Made by a program: the position numbers and the translations under genes | Assembly: GCA_028707125.1 (NCBI GenBank) | Contig: JAQTUX010000001.1 | Coordinates: 1 to 64,000 of the forward strand | DNA from: Candidatus Omnitrophota bacterium | Lineage (GTDB): Bacteria > Omnitrophota > Gorgyraeia > Gygaellales > JAQTUX01 | Length of the DNA: 64,000 bases | Direction: 5' to 3' | Shown: positions 32,248 through 41,578 of the stretch, in pieces | How positions within the stretch are numbered: position 1 is the first letter of the stretch | Layout of the letters: every line of letters starts with the position of its first letter | Notes under the pieces: generated by a model | Told to the model about the DNA's origin: nothing | The model's input: only the letters and a program-made list of their open reading frames with translations | Database searches by the model: none

Positions 32248-33834
32248 TTATCTCGTGCGGTAGACGCGGTAGTCAACTTCGGGGAAGAGATTGTAGTGCT
32301 CCATCCGCTCATTCAGCCACTCAACGTCAATGCTGTTGCCGTTGATCATATCATAGAGCGAATTGAAACTCTCTATGTGGTCCTTTATGCGCTGCGAGGC
32401 GTAGCCGATGAAGACGTTCGTCTTCATCATGAACGGCCAGTCGCTGGCGCCGGCAAGAAGCAGCTCGCGCGCCAGGTGATTCAGCGCCTTCTTCAGGTCG
32501 CCGGATGCGTGGGAAAACTTATTCGCCATTTCACTCATCCGCTCGATCATCATATGTATGTGGGGATAGATCCAGTCATTAGATCCCTCAAGCCAGACCT
32601 CACTGTAACCCTTCCAGCCCCAGCTGGAGAAAGACGGCGTCACCACCTGGAACCTGTCGTATAACTTCAGGTATTCCGCGGGCGTGATCAGCTTAAAGAC
32701 CTTCTGGTCATAACAGGTCTTGCGTATCACGAAATTAAGCCAGTCAATGCCCTCAAACCACCAGTGGCCGAACAGCTCCGCGTCATAAGGAGCGACTATG
32801 ACGGGTTTCCTGCCTAACCTGCCGTGCAGGTATTCGATCTGCTTCTCCCGGTTGAACACAAAATTACCGGCGTGAGAAGCGGCTGTTTCTCTCGCCCAAC
32901 CGGTATCGTAAAGGTCTTTGGAATCTGTCTTGCCTGTGATCCTGTGGTATTTGATCCCGGTATGCATCCTTGTGCCGTCGCCGTTGAGGTAGGGCCGGAT
33001 ATAGCCATAGTCCAGGTCGTAGCCGATATCCCTGTAAAAATCTCTGTAATTAGCATCTCCCGGGTATCCCTCTTTCGCGCTCCAGACCGCCTTGGATGTT
33101 TCCATGTCCCTGCCGAAGGCGGCAACTCCGGATTTGCAGAAATAGGGATTATACACGCCGAAACGCGGCCGCGGCCTGGCGAACAATATGCCGTGTGTGT
33201 CAAGGATAAAATACTTTATGCCGAACTCCTTCAGAATATCATCCAGTCCGGGGTAATAACCGCATTCGGGCAGCCATACCCCGCGCGGATTGTGGCCAAA
33301 GATCCTGCTGTAAGTATCAACCGACGCCTTTACCTGCGCCCTTACCGCCTGCGGATACATCTCTATTGAAGGCAGGAAAGGATGCGTGCCGATGCAAGAC
33401 ATGATCTCCACTTTACCGCTTGAGTCAAACTTCTTGAATGCCTCCAGCAGCCGGCCGTGGTATTTATCCTTGTAGATATATATGGAATCTTTAAATAAAT
33501 CGTTATACATCCTCGCCAGGCGGTTAAGCCGGCTGTCGCCTTTTGTGCGCTCTATTTCCTTGTAAGAAAGATCGATCAGCGACTCAAGCTTATGTCTGTA
33601 GCGCTCGTTTAAGAGCGTGTCTTCCATCATTGACATAAGCGTGGGGCTTAAGGAGATCGTGAACCGGAAGTCAACGCCGTCCTGAAGAAGGCCGTCCAGC
33701 ATCCTTATCAGGGGGATGTAGGTCTCGGTGATGCCTTCGTAAAACCAGCTCTCCTCCAGAAAGGACGCGTGCTCCGGATGCCTTACAAAAGGAAGGTGCG
33801 CGTGCAGTATGAATGATAAGTAACCCTTTTCCAT
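32248..33834 (-). CDS. GH57 1,4-alpha-glucan branching enzyme type (DUF1957)
   Basis: 528 residues. Starts GYLSFILHAHLPFVRHPEH (HAHLPF, GH57 motif 1); GVWLPECGYY holds the nucleophile Glu; PVIVAPYDAELFGHWWFEGIDW holds the acid Asp; the DUF1957 helical domain ends the protein. Length and motifs match GH57 branching enzymes. Acts on alpha-glucan in the cytosol (no signal peptide). Confidence 0.9.
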   Translation of the reverse strand: MEKGYLSFILHAHLPFVRHPEHASFLEESWFYEGITETYIPLIRMLDGLLQDGVDFRFTISLSPTLMSMMEDTLLNERYRHKLESLIDLSYKEIERTKGDSRLNRLARMYNDLFKDSIYIYKDKYHGRLLEAFKKFDSSGKVEIMSCIGTHPFLPSIEMYPQAVRAQVKASVDTYSRIFGHNPRGVWLPECGYYPGLDDILKEFGIKYFILDTHGILFARPRPRFGVYNPYFCKSGVAAFGRDMETSKAVWSAKEGYPGDANYRDFYRDIGYDLDYGYIRPYLNGDGTRMHTGIKYHRITGKTDSKDLYDTGWARETAASHAGNFVFNREKQIEYLHGRLGRKPVIVAPYDAELFGHWWFEGIDWLNFVIRKTCYDQKVFKLITPAEYLKLYDRFQVVTPSFSSWGWKGYSEVWLEGSNDWIYPHIHMMIERMSEMANKFSHASGDLKKALNHLARELLLAGASDWPFMMKTNVFIGYASQRIKDHIESFNSLYDMINGNSIDVEWLNERMEHYNLFPEVDYRVYRTR

Positions 33835-33870
33835 ATTTATTATACGAGTTTAAGAGGCAGGATGATCAAC

Positions 33871-34518
33871 CTATCTCAACATATGGCTTGCCAGGCTGAA
33901 TACACCGCCGGAGGATATCCATTCCTCAATACGCTTATGAAAAAGCTCTTGTAACTCAAGCGAACTCTTGCCCACCACGTCTATGCCGCAGGAGGCGCCG
34001 AAAAGCCGCATATATTCTTCTTCGGAGAGCATCCATTCTTCATCAAGCATGTCGGATATGCCGAAACGCGGCGTGTTTACGATGTTGGAACGCGCCAGCG
34101 CGTAAAAACCCCCTTCCCGGCTGACAATGCCTATTTCAACCAACACCCGCCTTTCGGGGGCGCCGACATCCACGTACCAGTTACGCGCCATATTCTTGAG
34201 CGTTATATCAAAATATTTCGCCCTGGCTAAGGTATCAAGGCTGTCCAGGCCAGTGATGTCGTATACGCGGATAACAGACCGCTCAAAATGCTGGCCCTTT
34301 TTCTCGATCTCTTCCCTTACGGCCTTCTCCCTCTGAGGCGTTATCTCCCAGTAAGCAAAGATCCACCAGGGGTCCCTGACCATTGCCACGATCCTGTCCT
34401 TGCCGTATTCCCAGGGAAGATCGATCTTGCGCGAGATATGCTTCTGTTTACGGAAGGTCTTGAATTTGGCGATCTCTACCTGCGTCTGATCCTGATTAAA
34501 GCCGTTTTGCTCAGCCAT
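33871..34518 (-). CDS. DUF4912 protein
   Basis: 215 residues. DUF4912 core: DRIVAMVRDPWWIFAYWEITPQRE and RNWYVDVGAPERRVLVEIGI. Regularly found between GH57 genes. The start at 34518 (MAEQ) is favoured over the GTG at 34527 by GAGAGGG 9 bases upstream. Probably a glucan-associated or regulatory protein; no enzymatic motif. Confidence 0.85.
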   Translation of the reverse strand: MAEQNGFNQDQTQVEIAKFKTFRKQKHISRKIDLPWEYGKDRIVAMVRDPWWIFAYWEITPQREKAVREEIEKKGQHFERSVIRVYDITGLDSLDTLARAKYFDITLKNMARNWYVDVGAPERRVLVEIGIVSREGGFYALARSNIVNTPRFGISDMLDEEWMLSEEEYMRLFGASCGIDVVGKSSLELQELFHKRIEEWISSGGVFSLASHMLR

Positions 34519-34533
34519 ATTTATCACCCTCTC

Positions 34534-36561
34534 TCATTTAAGTATACACCATTTAACCCTTAAATTCCAGTCATTACCCCTGCTGAAGTCCGGCTTCCAT
34601 CTGGGGAATATGCAGGAACACTGGTAGTTCAGCTCGTATGCCTTCTCCGACTGAGAAACTGTCTCAACAGGAAAATACCAGACATCCAAGGGTTTCTGGG
34701 AAAACAATAAGCTGACGCTGAATCCTTCCTGAAAATCCTTAATGCCGAATCTCGCGGGCGCGTAGGCCGCGCCTGATGCCTTGATGCCCGCGCAGGCGTT
34801 ATCGTCAGAAACATACTGATATCTGTCCGCGTTCAGATAGGGCATGGTAAGGTTAAGCTCCAGGCCGAAAAGCGCGCCCACATCAAGATCCCCCGTCTTC
34901 TTAAGCGTATAGCAAACCTCTATTTCCGCTCCGGATCTGACCTCTATCCGCTTTGACAGATCTATCTTTGAAGACAACACATCTGACCCGCGCTTTAAGA
35001 TAACTGCCCTGTCCTTCTTTACGACAGTATAGGCACCCCGGGCAAAATCCCCTAATTCCTCATAGTTAGAATTCATAAAATCGTTTAATCGAAGGCCGTC
35101 CCTGACAAAATAATTTCTCAGGGAGTATCTGGGGAATTTATCGTAAACAAGATGCTCTGTGACGCCCGCGTCGACTGTCTTGTAGTCCTCATGGATCGTC
35201 GCTACCTTAGCGCTGCCTTCCTTATGAAGCGCCTCCAATATCTTATGATGATACGCCTCCTTCTTCCTTGAAAGCGTATTGAGCAGATTGAAGGAAAGCG
35301 GCTTATAATCCAGCTCCTTGATAACGGCTCCCTCGTCCGGGTCAAGGCAGACAAATAGATCCCTGTCTTCTATTATAACCTCCTTCTTCCCGTCTGAATC
35401 AAAATCTATCTGTTTAATATCAAGCCAGGGCGCGCCTTTCGGGTGCAGGATGCCGTCGGTGATCTTCTCCGCCGCTATAAGATGCTGGTATACGGCGCTC
35501 CTTAAATGATAGAGATAAAGCCCGCCGAACACGCCGTGCCAGTAGCCGCAGTTGCACTGGCCCTTATACAGTTCTTTCTTTGCCTCCTTCAACTGCCTGG
35601 CGGCATCGCCTTTGCATTTCTTCTCCAGGCCGTTGATCCTGGCGCTTACATAAAGCATCTTTTTGTGCATCTGGTTTGTCTCGGGATACTTGGAGAGAAA
35701 ATTAAGCCAGGAGCCGCCCGACCACTCCATCATCTCCTCGTATGAACCAGGGTTGATCTTGAGCGCGCCCAACGGCTGATTGTTATTGAGGTGATCCGAG
35801 AGTTTTATCGTCTCTATCCAATCACGGTTCTGAAGAAGCGCCTTGAAAAAGTTTTCCAGCCAGAACTCTTCAAAAACCCATTTATGCGTGCCCGGCCATT
35901 CGCCGAATTTCTCGCCGTCATCTCCGTAGACAAAGATGATCCCTTCTCTGCCCGCGGCTTTAGACCTGAAGTAATCTATCGCCTCCTGCGGAAGCCGGAA
36001 AGGTATCATATAACGCAGCTGTTTATCGGAGGGATAAACGGCTATGGCTTCCTTTGCCCTGCCCGTCAAAAAGAACCCGAATGTATCTTCCTTGCCCACG
36101 CCTGAATTCAGGAAATGATTGTCGTCCAGGATAGAATAACGTATGCCGGAATTATGGATAGGGCCGGCGAGCGACGGCTCCCATACGCGCTCCGGTATCC
36201 ACATCCCCCGTGGATCCGTCCCGAACCTTGACTTTATATAATCGGACATCATCCGTATCTGGCCGGTGATGTCTCTCTCGGGTATGGCCGTAAGTATGGG
36301 CTCGTAATATCCGCCCGACATCATCTCTATCTGCCCGGATGAAACCATGCCCGCTATCAGGTCAAGGATCTCGCTGTGCTCCTCTTCAAAATAATCCAGG
36401 AGGCATCCGGAGATATGGAAAGTCATTTTTATCTCCGGATAACGCGACAGGGTGTTTAAAAAAGGCGAGTAACAGAGCCGGTATGCCCTCTCGATAACAT
36501 ACTTAAAATTACCTGTCGGCTGATGGAAATGGACAGCCATGCCGAGATAGACCTTAGCCAT
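34534..36561 (-). CDS. GH57 4-alpha-glucanotransferase / alpha-amylase type
   Basis: 675 residues. KVYLGMAVHFHQPTGNF, then GMWIPERVWEPSLAG (nucleophile Glu in the WxPERxW motif) and IIFVYGDDGEKFGEWPG (acid Asp), followed by DUF1925/DUF1926-like beta domains (AKVATIHEDYKTVDAG...). This matches the Thermococcus-type GH57 glucanotransferase. No signal peptide. Confidence 0.9.
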   Translation of the reverse strand: MAKVYLGMAVHFHQPTGNFKYVIERAYRLCYSPFLNTLSRYPEIKMTFHISGCLLDYFEEEHSEILDLIAGMVSSGQIEMMSGGYYEPILTAIPERDITGQIRMMSDYIKSRFGTDPRGMWIPERVWEPSLAGPIHNSGIRYSILDDNHFLNSGVGKEDTFGFFLTGRAKEAIAVYPSDKQLRYMIPFRLPQEAIDYFRSKAAGREGIIFVYGDDGEKFGEWPGTHKWVFEEFWLENFFKALLQNRDWIETIKLSDHLNNNQPLGALKINPGSYEEMMEWSGGSWLNFLSKYPETNQMHKKMLYVSARINGLEKKCKGDAARQLKEAKKELYKGQCNCGYWHGVFGGLYLYHLRSAVYQHLIAAEKITDGILHPKGAPWLDIKQIDFDSDGKKEVIIEDRDLFVCLDPDEGAVIKELDYKPLSFNLLNTLSRKKEAYHHKILEALHKEGSAKVATIHEDYKTVDAGVTEHLVYDKFPRYSLRNYFVRDGLRLNDFMNSNYEELGDFARGAYTVVKKDRAVILKRGSDVLSSKIDLSKRIEVRSGAEIEVCYTLKKTGDLDVGALFGLELNLTMPYLNADRYQYVSDDNACAGIKASGAAYAPARFGIKDFQEGFSVSLLFSQKPLDVWYFPVETVSQSEKAYELNYQCSCIFPRWKPDFSRGNDWNLRVKWCILK

Positions 36562-36569
36562 AACACTCC

Positions 36570-37796
36570 CTACATAAAAAGCAATTTATCCCGTATTTTA
36601 TCGGCGATATCCCTGGCGACAGGCACTTTGCGGTAGAGCCGTTTTTTGGTCTGCTCGGAGGCGTCTGAGGACTTTATGGCTTTGTAGGCGTTAAGGATGA
36701 CCTCTTCCTGAAGCATAAGGCCCCTGTTGATCATATTGATGTCCCACATGCCGCGGCCTCGGCTGGCCCACCAGAACTGACAGCTGTGCAGGGCCTTGTC
36801 CAGGACAGCCCTTGCCACCTCATAGAAACGCCTGCCGGCGTCCTTATCTGCCATGTCAAAGGCGCGCCCCGTTAATTCAAAGCATATCTTAAGGTGCTCC
36901 CACTGCAGTTCATGGACGGGATTATGATGGTCTTTCCAGAGGATATAATAATTCTTATGGTGCATGTCTTCCTTTGTCGTGCTCCAGGAAGACGGGTGAG
37001 GCGGCCTTGACTCCTTCGCGGGAAACTTCTCCATGACCTCGCTTACGCTGACGATCTTAACCTTATCTTTAGCGGCGCCTGACTCTGTCATGGCGAATAC
37101 CTCCGACAAGAACAGCTTTTCCCAGTCGCGGATATGATGGCCGAATGTCTCGGCGTCCATCGCTGTTATAACATAGGTATCTTCTTTATCTCCGGATAGA
37201 TTGATCAGCTCGGCGATAAACCCCCCGGCATCCAGGTTGCGGAAGCTTATCTTATTGCTTATAATATCGTCCCTGTAAAACACGCTGATCTTAGACGGGC
37301 CAAAGCTAACCTCGGAGACAAAATCCATGGGCCACTCTCCCGGACAGGCGATGCCGCTGATCAGCATCCATTTATAATCCATGTCGCAAAGCAGTTCCGC
37401 GACCGCGTCAGAATAGCACATCTCCGGCGGGAAAAATCCGGCGGGACGGTATGACTCGCCGAACAACCTGAGGTTGGCGCTGTTGTTTAATTCTATCTGC
37501 CTTTGCGCTTCTTTGGGCGGGATGAGAGGAAGTATCGCGTGGTATTTTGACGAATCCACAAACTCGATCTGGCCCCGTTCGGCCAGGCGCCTTATGGCGG
37601 CTATGACGTCGGAGGCGCCGTGGTCATCCAGCATCTCTGTGAGCACGCCGCAGATATTTATCGTGAGTTTCGCGTGAGGGTGCGCCGCGAGCACCTTAAA
37701 AAGAGGCCGGTAGGACTCATCGCATATCCTTTTTAAGACCTCATGGAATTGAGTAGGCGGCTGGTAAAGGTGCAAAAAGGGGGCCCAGTATATCAT
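36570..37796 (-). CDS. GH57 family glycoside hydrolase
   Basis: 408 residues. MIYWAPFLHLYQPPTQFHEVL (motif 1), GFFPPEMCYSDAVAELL (nucleophile Glu) and YVITAMDAETFGHHI (acid Asp). A third, shorter GH57 member that lacks the extra C-terminal beta domains; specificity not readable. It follows DUF2934 by 45 bases. Confidence 0.88.
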   Translation of the reverse strand: MIYWAPFLHLYQPPTQFHEVLKRICDESYRPLFKVLAAHPHAKLTINICGVLTEMLDDHGASDVIAAIRRLAERGQIEFVDSSKYHAILPLIPPKEAQRQIELNNSANLRLFGESYRPAGFFPPEMCYSDAVAELLCDMDYKWMLISGIACPGEWPMDFVSEVSFGPSKISVFYRDDIISNKISFRNLDAGGFIAELINLSGDKEDTYVITAMDAETFGHHIRDWEKLFLSEVFAMTESGAAKDKVKIVSVSEVMEKFPAKESRPPHPSSWSTTKEDMHHKNYYILWKDHHNPVHELQWEHLKICFELTGRAFDMADKDAGRRFYEVARAVLDKALHSCQFWWASRGRGMWDINMINRGLMLQEEVILNAYKAIKSSDASEQTKKRLYRKVPVARDIADKIRDKLLFM

Positions 37797-37841
37797 TTCT
37801 CCTGATACCTGTCTGATAGTATCAAAATATCCTGAAGGCCT

Positions 37842-38036
37842 TTACTTTATGGAAAGCTCTCTTTTGACCTGACGCTCGGCTTCTAACCAGTCCTTCATAT
37901 CGTTGCCGTGGGTAAAGCCCCTTTTCTCATAGATCTGGTATGCCCTCTGCTGGATCTTTGAAAACAACTCGTTCTGGTTAGTGCTGCGGTTGTTCGTTTT
38001 GCTCCTTCCGAACATTCTTCTGTTACCCATATCCAT
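37842..38036 (-). CDS. DUF2934 small protein
   Basis: 64 residues with the DUF2934 pattern ELFSKIQQRAYQIYEKRGFTHGNDMKDWLEAERQVK. AAAAGGAGGGGGG provides the ribosome site. First gene of the glucan operon; DUF2934 often accompanies glycogen genes, function unknown. Confidence 0.85.
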   Translation of the reverse strand: MDMGNRRMFGRSKTNNRSTNQNELFSKIQQRAYQIYEKRGFTHGNDMKDWLEAERQVKRELSIK

Positions 38037-38058
38037 TTCCCCCCTCCTTTTCCTCCAA

Positions 38059-38078
38059 TGGCATTGATTATAATGCCA
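38059..38078. repeat. Hairpin in the DUF2934 leader
   Basis: TGGCATT-GATTAT-AATGCCA, 7-bp arms, 22 bases before the ATG and close to the Shine-Dalgarno; may affect translation. Confidence 0.45.
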
Positions 38079-38112
38079 CGCGCTGCTTGTTATACGACAA
38101 TTTTACAGATTT

Positions 38113-38140
38113 ATTATATCCCTAAGCGAAGTATTATCAA
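38113..38140 (-). promoter_or_regulatory. Promoter of the glucan operon
   Basis: TTGATA (38135-38140), 16-base spacer, perfect TATAAT (38113-38118). An inverted repeat ATCCCTAA/TTAGGGAT (38118-38125 and 38149-38156) overlaps it and could be an operator. Drives DUF2934, three GH57 genes and DUF4912, possibly into the arsenic genes. Confidence 0.7.
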
Positions 38141-38179
38141 GTATTTTTTTAGGGATGAAACGCCATTATTTGCTACCGG

Positions 38180-38443
38180 TTAGCCCTTTTTTTCCTTCTT
38201 CTCCTTTATGTTGATAAAGGTCTGGCATTTATTATGGCCGCCTTTCTTGTATTTAAAATAAACCTCGCCGCTTGTCAAGGCATAAAGCGTATTCCTGCCG
38301 CTGACATTGATCCCGGCCTTCCATTTGTTCCCTTCGCGGGTGAGGATCGTCCCTGTTTTGACGAGCTGCCCGCTTGTGACCTTGAGCCCCTTTATATCCG
38401 TGTAATGCTGTGAATGTTTGGTCTTTCCGACTCCTATTGACAT
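38180..38443 (-). CDS. Ribosomal protein L27-like protein
   Basis: 87 residues. The core LKVTSGQLVKTGTILTREGNKWKAGINVSGRNTLYALTSGEVYFKYKKGGH follows L27 (SGQxVxxGxIIVRQRGxKxxxGxNVGxGxDxTLFAxxxGxVxFxxK), but the N-terminal Met-Ala-His-Lys-Lys-Gly-type tail that reaches the peptidyl transferase centre is replaced by MSIGVGKTKHSQHYTDIK, and there is no rplU beside it. Either a diverged rpmA or an L27-domain paralogue. GGAGC ribosome site. Confidence 0.72.
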   Translation of the reverse strand: MSIGVGKTKHSQHYTDIKGLKVTSGQLVKTGTILTREGNKWKAGINVSGRNTLYALTSGEVYFKYKKGGHNKCQTFINIKEKKEKKG

Positions 38444-38464
38444 CTTGATTGCTCCTTTCTTAGT

Positions 38465-39139
38465 TTACTTCGTTAAGCCCGGCTGCTCCCTCAAAATTAT
38501 GTTCCTGTTCAACACCGGCCTTATGCCGCGGTAGACGCGCTCAGCTATCGCCTTATACCCCTGGGCGTTGGGATGGACAAAATCGCTTTTCAAAGACGGA
38601 TCGGCGATTATCTTGTCTAAGATAGCGGATATAAGTATGCAATTATGCTTCCTGGCAAGCTGCCTTATTTCCTGCGAATGCCTCTTCATAATGTTCCTTG
38701 TGCTCAATTCTACCAGCGCCACCATCGCGCCGGCGCCGTTTACCGCCTTTACCATATTTTCTATATTGGCGACCGTATTTTCGGGCGGCACGCTTCTTAA
38801 GAAATCATTGCCGCCGAATTCTATGATCACAAGCAGCGGGTCGCGGCTGAGCACATCGGAATAGATCCGGAACATCGCCTGGGTGGACGTATCCCCCTCA
38901 ACTCCGGCATTGAGCACCGGTATGTCTATTTTCTGGGAGAGGAAATCCGGGTAACTTTGCCCTGCCGGCGCACCGAAGCCAAAGGTTATGCTGTCCCCGA
39001 AACAGATGATATTCTTTCCCCGCGAATTAATATTCGCGTAGTCCTGCCGGAAATACTCGGGGAGCACGGAGATCAAAAGCAGACATACCAGAATAAGCCC
39101 GATCACTGCCCCGCCCAACAATCTATGTTTTTTTGCCAT
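38465..39139 (-). CDS. GDSL/SGNH lysophospholipase-like esterase (TesA-like)
   Basis: 224 residues: membrane anchor/signal (LLGGAVIGLILVCLLLISVLPEYF), then block I IICFGDSITFGFGAPAG, block III GGNDFLR and block V DFVHPNAQGY giving Ser/Asp-His residues. The start is at the second Met since AAAGGA lies 6 bases upstream. Exported esterase/thioesterase; lies at the end of the polyketide-like cluster but may be independent. Confidence 0.85.
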   Translation of the reverse strand: MAKKHRLLGGAVIGLILVCLLLISVLPEYFRQDYANINSRGKNIICFGDSITFGFGAPAGQSYPDFLSQKIDIPVLNAGVEGDTSTQAMFRIYSDVLSRDPLLVIIEFGGNDFLRSVPPENTVANIENMVKAVNGAGAMVALVELSTRNIMKRHSQEIRQLARKHNCILISAILDKIIADPSLKSDFVHPNAQGYKAIAERVYRGIRPVLNRNIILREQPGLTK

Positions 39140-39179
39140 GCTCATCCTTTAGCCCGGCCACTATTATAGCAATATTTTG

Positions 39180-40640
39180 CTAAATATGCACCTCTCCTTT
39201 TGTCGCCCCTGCCTCCCATTTACCGACCCCCGCCATAACGTCCTGGAAACACAACTTGGCGAGTATATCAAAATTGCTCTCCATGATACGGTTAATGCGC
39301 CCGGGTTTGGAGAAGAACTCGCGCATGCACCAAGAACCCAAACGGCCCAACTCTTCAATAGAAAGGTGGTCTGTGGGAATGACCGGATGAAGGAAATCCC
39401 AGGTGCTGAAGTCCACCTTCCTGGGGTCTATCCAGTTTTTCTTTAACGCTATCTTCCACATCGGAGAATTCGGAGCGGGGGTGACATATCCGACCCATAA
39501 GACATCCGGGTCAACTTCGTCGGTAAATTCATACCTTTGCTTGATTATCGCCTCCGTGTCATAGTCAAACCCCATCATGATATCGGCGACGATCGCGATA
39601 TCGTTCTTGCGCAGTATCTCAATGGTCTTTTTGATCTGATCTATCGTCGTGCCTTTAGCGATCCTCTTGAGCTCTTCCTGCGTGGTAACCTCTATCCCGA
39701 ATACGCCCATAAACAGGCCCGTCTCTTTCATCAAAGGAAGGATAGATTCGCAATTCACCCAATCAACAGCCCTGCCTAAAGAGACCCATTTAATCGGTAT
39801 GTTCTTTTTCTTCTTTAATTCACAGAACCTTTTTACGCGCGCGGGGTCAACATTAAAATTATCGTCCTGTATGACCACGACTTTAACGCCGTATTCTTTG
39901 TGCAAAACCTCCAGCTCTTCAATGACCCTCTCCGGGCTCTTGGCGCGCCATTTCAGGAAATCAGACGGCGAGCGCGGGTCGAACTGGTCCCATTCATAGC
40001 AGAAAGTACAGGCAGAAGGGCATCCCCGCGAAGTGATCATATCGACAAACGGCTTCCAGTGGGTGTGGCCCACGTATTTATCCATGGGGAACAGATCGTA
40101 TGCCGGAAGCGGCAGCTTATCCAGGTCAGCCATCAGCGCCTTATGCGGGCCCATTACGATCTTGCCGTTAATACGCGAGGTGACCCCGCCCACGCCTGAC
40201 GGATCTTTTTTCTTATCTATAGCTTCGAGCAGATCCGCGAACGACTCCTCTTCACCCATAACCACAAAATCCACGGCGGAATTCTCCTCAAGCGTGGGAA
40301 CAGGCATAGCCGAATACCATAATCCACCCAATATTATCTTTACATCGGGGAGCGCGGCCTTTATTCTTTGGGCTGCTTCTTTGAAGTGGCGTAAAACGCC
40401 GTAGCCGCCATAGCCATGTATCTGTTCGCCCATGACCACAACATCGGGTTTCTTGGCCTTCACCTGTTCGATCAACTGGTCCATGGGTATTTCCAGGGCC
40501 CTGCCGTCAATAACCGCGACATCGCTGTATCCGCGCTCACGCGCGAAACTGGCCCAATGCGCGTAGAGTTGATTCGGCGACCTGTGGATCCCGTGCGTTG
40601 CCCATGCCCCGACCTTCGGCATAACGAATAATATTTTCAT
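39180..40640 (-). CDS. Cobalamin-binding radical SAM protein
   Basis: 486 residues. N-terminal B12-binding domain (about 1-150; lacking the DXHXXG His ligand, as in many class B rSAM proteins), then SRGCPSACTFCYEWD, the CX3CX2C cluster (Cys207, Cys211, Cys214). The C-terminus has an elongator-like extension. Class B radical SAM enzymes methylate or rearrange unactivated carbons; this member is the last gene of the polyketide-like set. Also produces 5'-deoxyadenosine if not acting as methylase only. Confidence 0.88.
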   Translation of the reverse strand: MKILFVMPKVGAWATHGIHRSPNQLYAHWASFARERGYSDVAVIDGRALEIPMDQLIEQVKAKKPDVVVMGEQIHGYGGYGVLRHFKEAAQRIKAALPDVKIILGGLWYSAMPVPTLEENSAVDFVVMGEEESFADLLEAIDKKKDPSGVGGVTSRINGKIVMGPHKALMADLDKLPLPAYDLFPMDKYVGHTHWKPFVDMITSRGCPSACTFCYEWDQFDPRSPSDFLKWRAKSPERVIEELEVLHKEYGVKVVVIQDDNFNVDPARVKRFCELKKKKNIPIKWVSLGRAVDWVNCESILPLMKETGLFMGVFGIEVTTQEELKRIAKGTTIDQIKKTIEILRKNDIAIVADIMMGFDYDTEAIIKQRYEFTDEVDPDVLWVGYVTPAPNSPMWKIALKKNWIDPRKVDFSTWDFLHPVIPTDHLSIEELGRLGSWCMREFFSKPGRINRIMESNFDILAKLCFQDVMAGVGKWEAGATKGEVHI

Positions 40641-40657
40641 ATTCTTGATCCTCCTCC

Positions 40658-41578
40658 CTATTTAAGGTTCAATATATCCGAAAAATTTTTGGACAAAACC
40701 TTCTCTTTTTCTTCTTCTTGTAATCCTGAATTTCGAACAACATCAATAGAGCCCTGCAGGGCCCTGTTCGCCGGCCAGTCAGAGCCGAAAAGCATACGAG
40801 CGCTGCCTGACATTTCTAAGGCGCATTGTAAAACAGAGGCCGACTTGCAGCCGGATGTATCAATATAAATCCTGCTCAATATCTCAGAAGGCATCCCGCC
40901 TAAATCCTTAACGAGATTAATCCCGCGCAGCATATTGTAGGTCGTATCAAACCTCTCCTTGATAAACGGCAGCACCCCGCCAAAATGGGCAAATACGAAT
41001 TTCAAGTCGGGGAATTTTGTAAATACCCCGGACATCATAAGTTTACCCGCGCACATTGTCAGGTCAAAAACATATTCAATAACAGGGCCAAGCAGCGGGT
41101 CGTTAACGCGCTCTGAGCCGATGGGCTCTATGATCTGTGAATGCACAAAGATGGGTATCCTGTTCTTCCGGCAAAACTCATACACGCCAAAGAATATCTC
41201 CTCATCCAGATAAGCGCCGTTATAACTGGAGGCAAGAGACAGGGCCTTCAGGCCCAGTTCCTTATACGCGCGCCTGCATTCCTTAAGCATCAACTCCGGC
41301 TCGCCGAAAGGCAGGATAAATGAGCCGATAAACCTGTCCGGATATTTCTTTACTATATCCGATACGCCGTTATTAAAAATAGCGGCTATACCCTGCCAGC
41401 CGCCTTCCGTATGCAGGTGCGCGTCCGTGGTAGGATAGGTAAGCAACGCCTTTTCTATGCCGGCTGCGCCCATCGCCTTGATCTGCGTCCCGATGTCTGA
41501 CCAGGCAGGATGAAAGAACGAGGCGTTCTCTACTATCTCTTTCGGCAGCCAGTGCGAGTGGCCATCGTTTATGCTCAT
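40658..41578 (-). CDS. Amidohydrolase family 2 protein
   Basis: 306 residues. Amidohydrolase_2 (PF04909) fold: INDGHSHW (HxH metal ligands), IPIFVHSQI, KFVFAHFGGVLPF and MLFGSDWPANR (terminal Asp ligand). Members decarboxylate or hydrolyse cyclic/aromatic acids, e.g. OHCU or ACMSD types. In this cluster a tailoring decarboxylase/hydrolase is likely. Overlaps the SDR gene by 4 bases. Confidence 0.85.
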   Translation of the reverse strand: MSINDGHSHWLPKEIVENASFFHPAWSDIGTQIKAMGAAGIEKALLTYPTTDAHLHTEGGWQGIAAIFNNGVSDIVKKYPDRFIGSFILPFGEPELMLKECRRAYKELGLKALSLASSYNGAYLDEEIFFGVYEFCRKNRIPIFVHSQIIEPIGSERVNDPLLGPVIEYVFDLTMCAGKLMMSGVFTKFPDLKFVFAHFGGVLPFIKERFDTTYNMLRGINLVKDLGGMPSEILSRIYIDTSGCKSASVLQCALEMSGSARMLFGSDWPANRALQGSIDVVRNSGLQEEEKEKVLSKNFSDILNLK

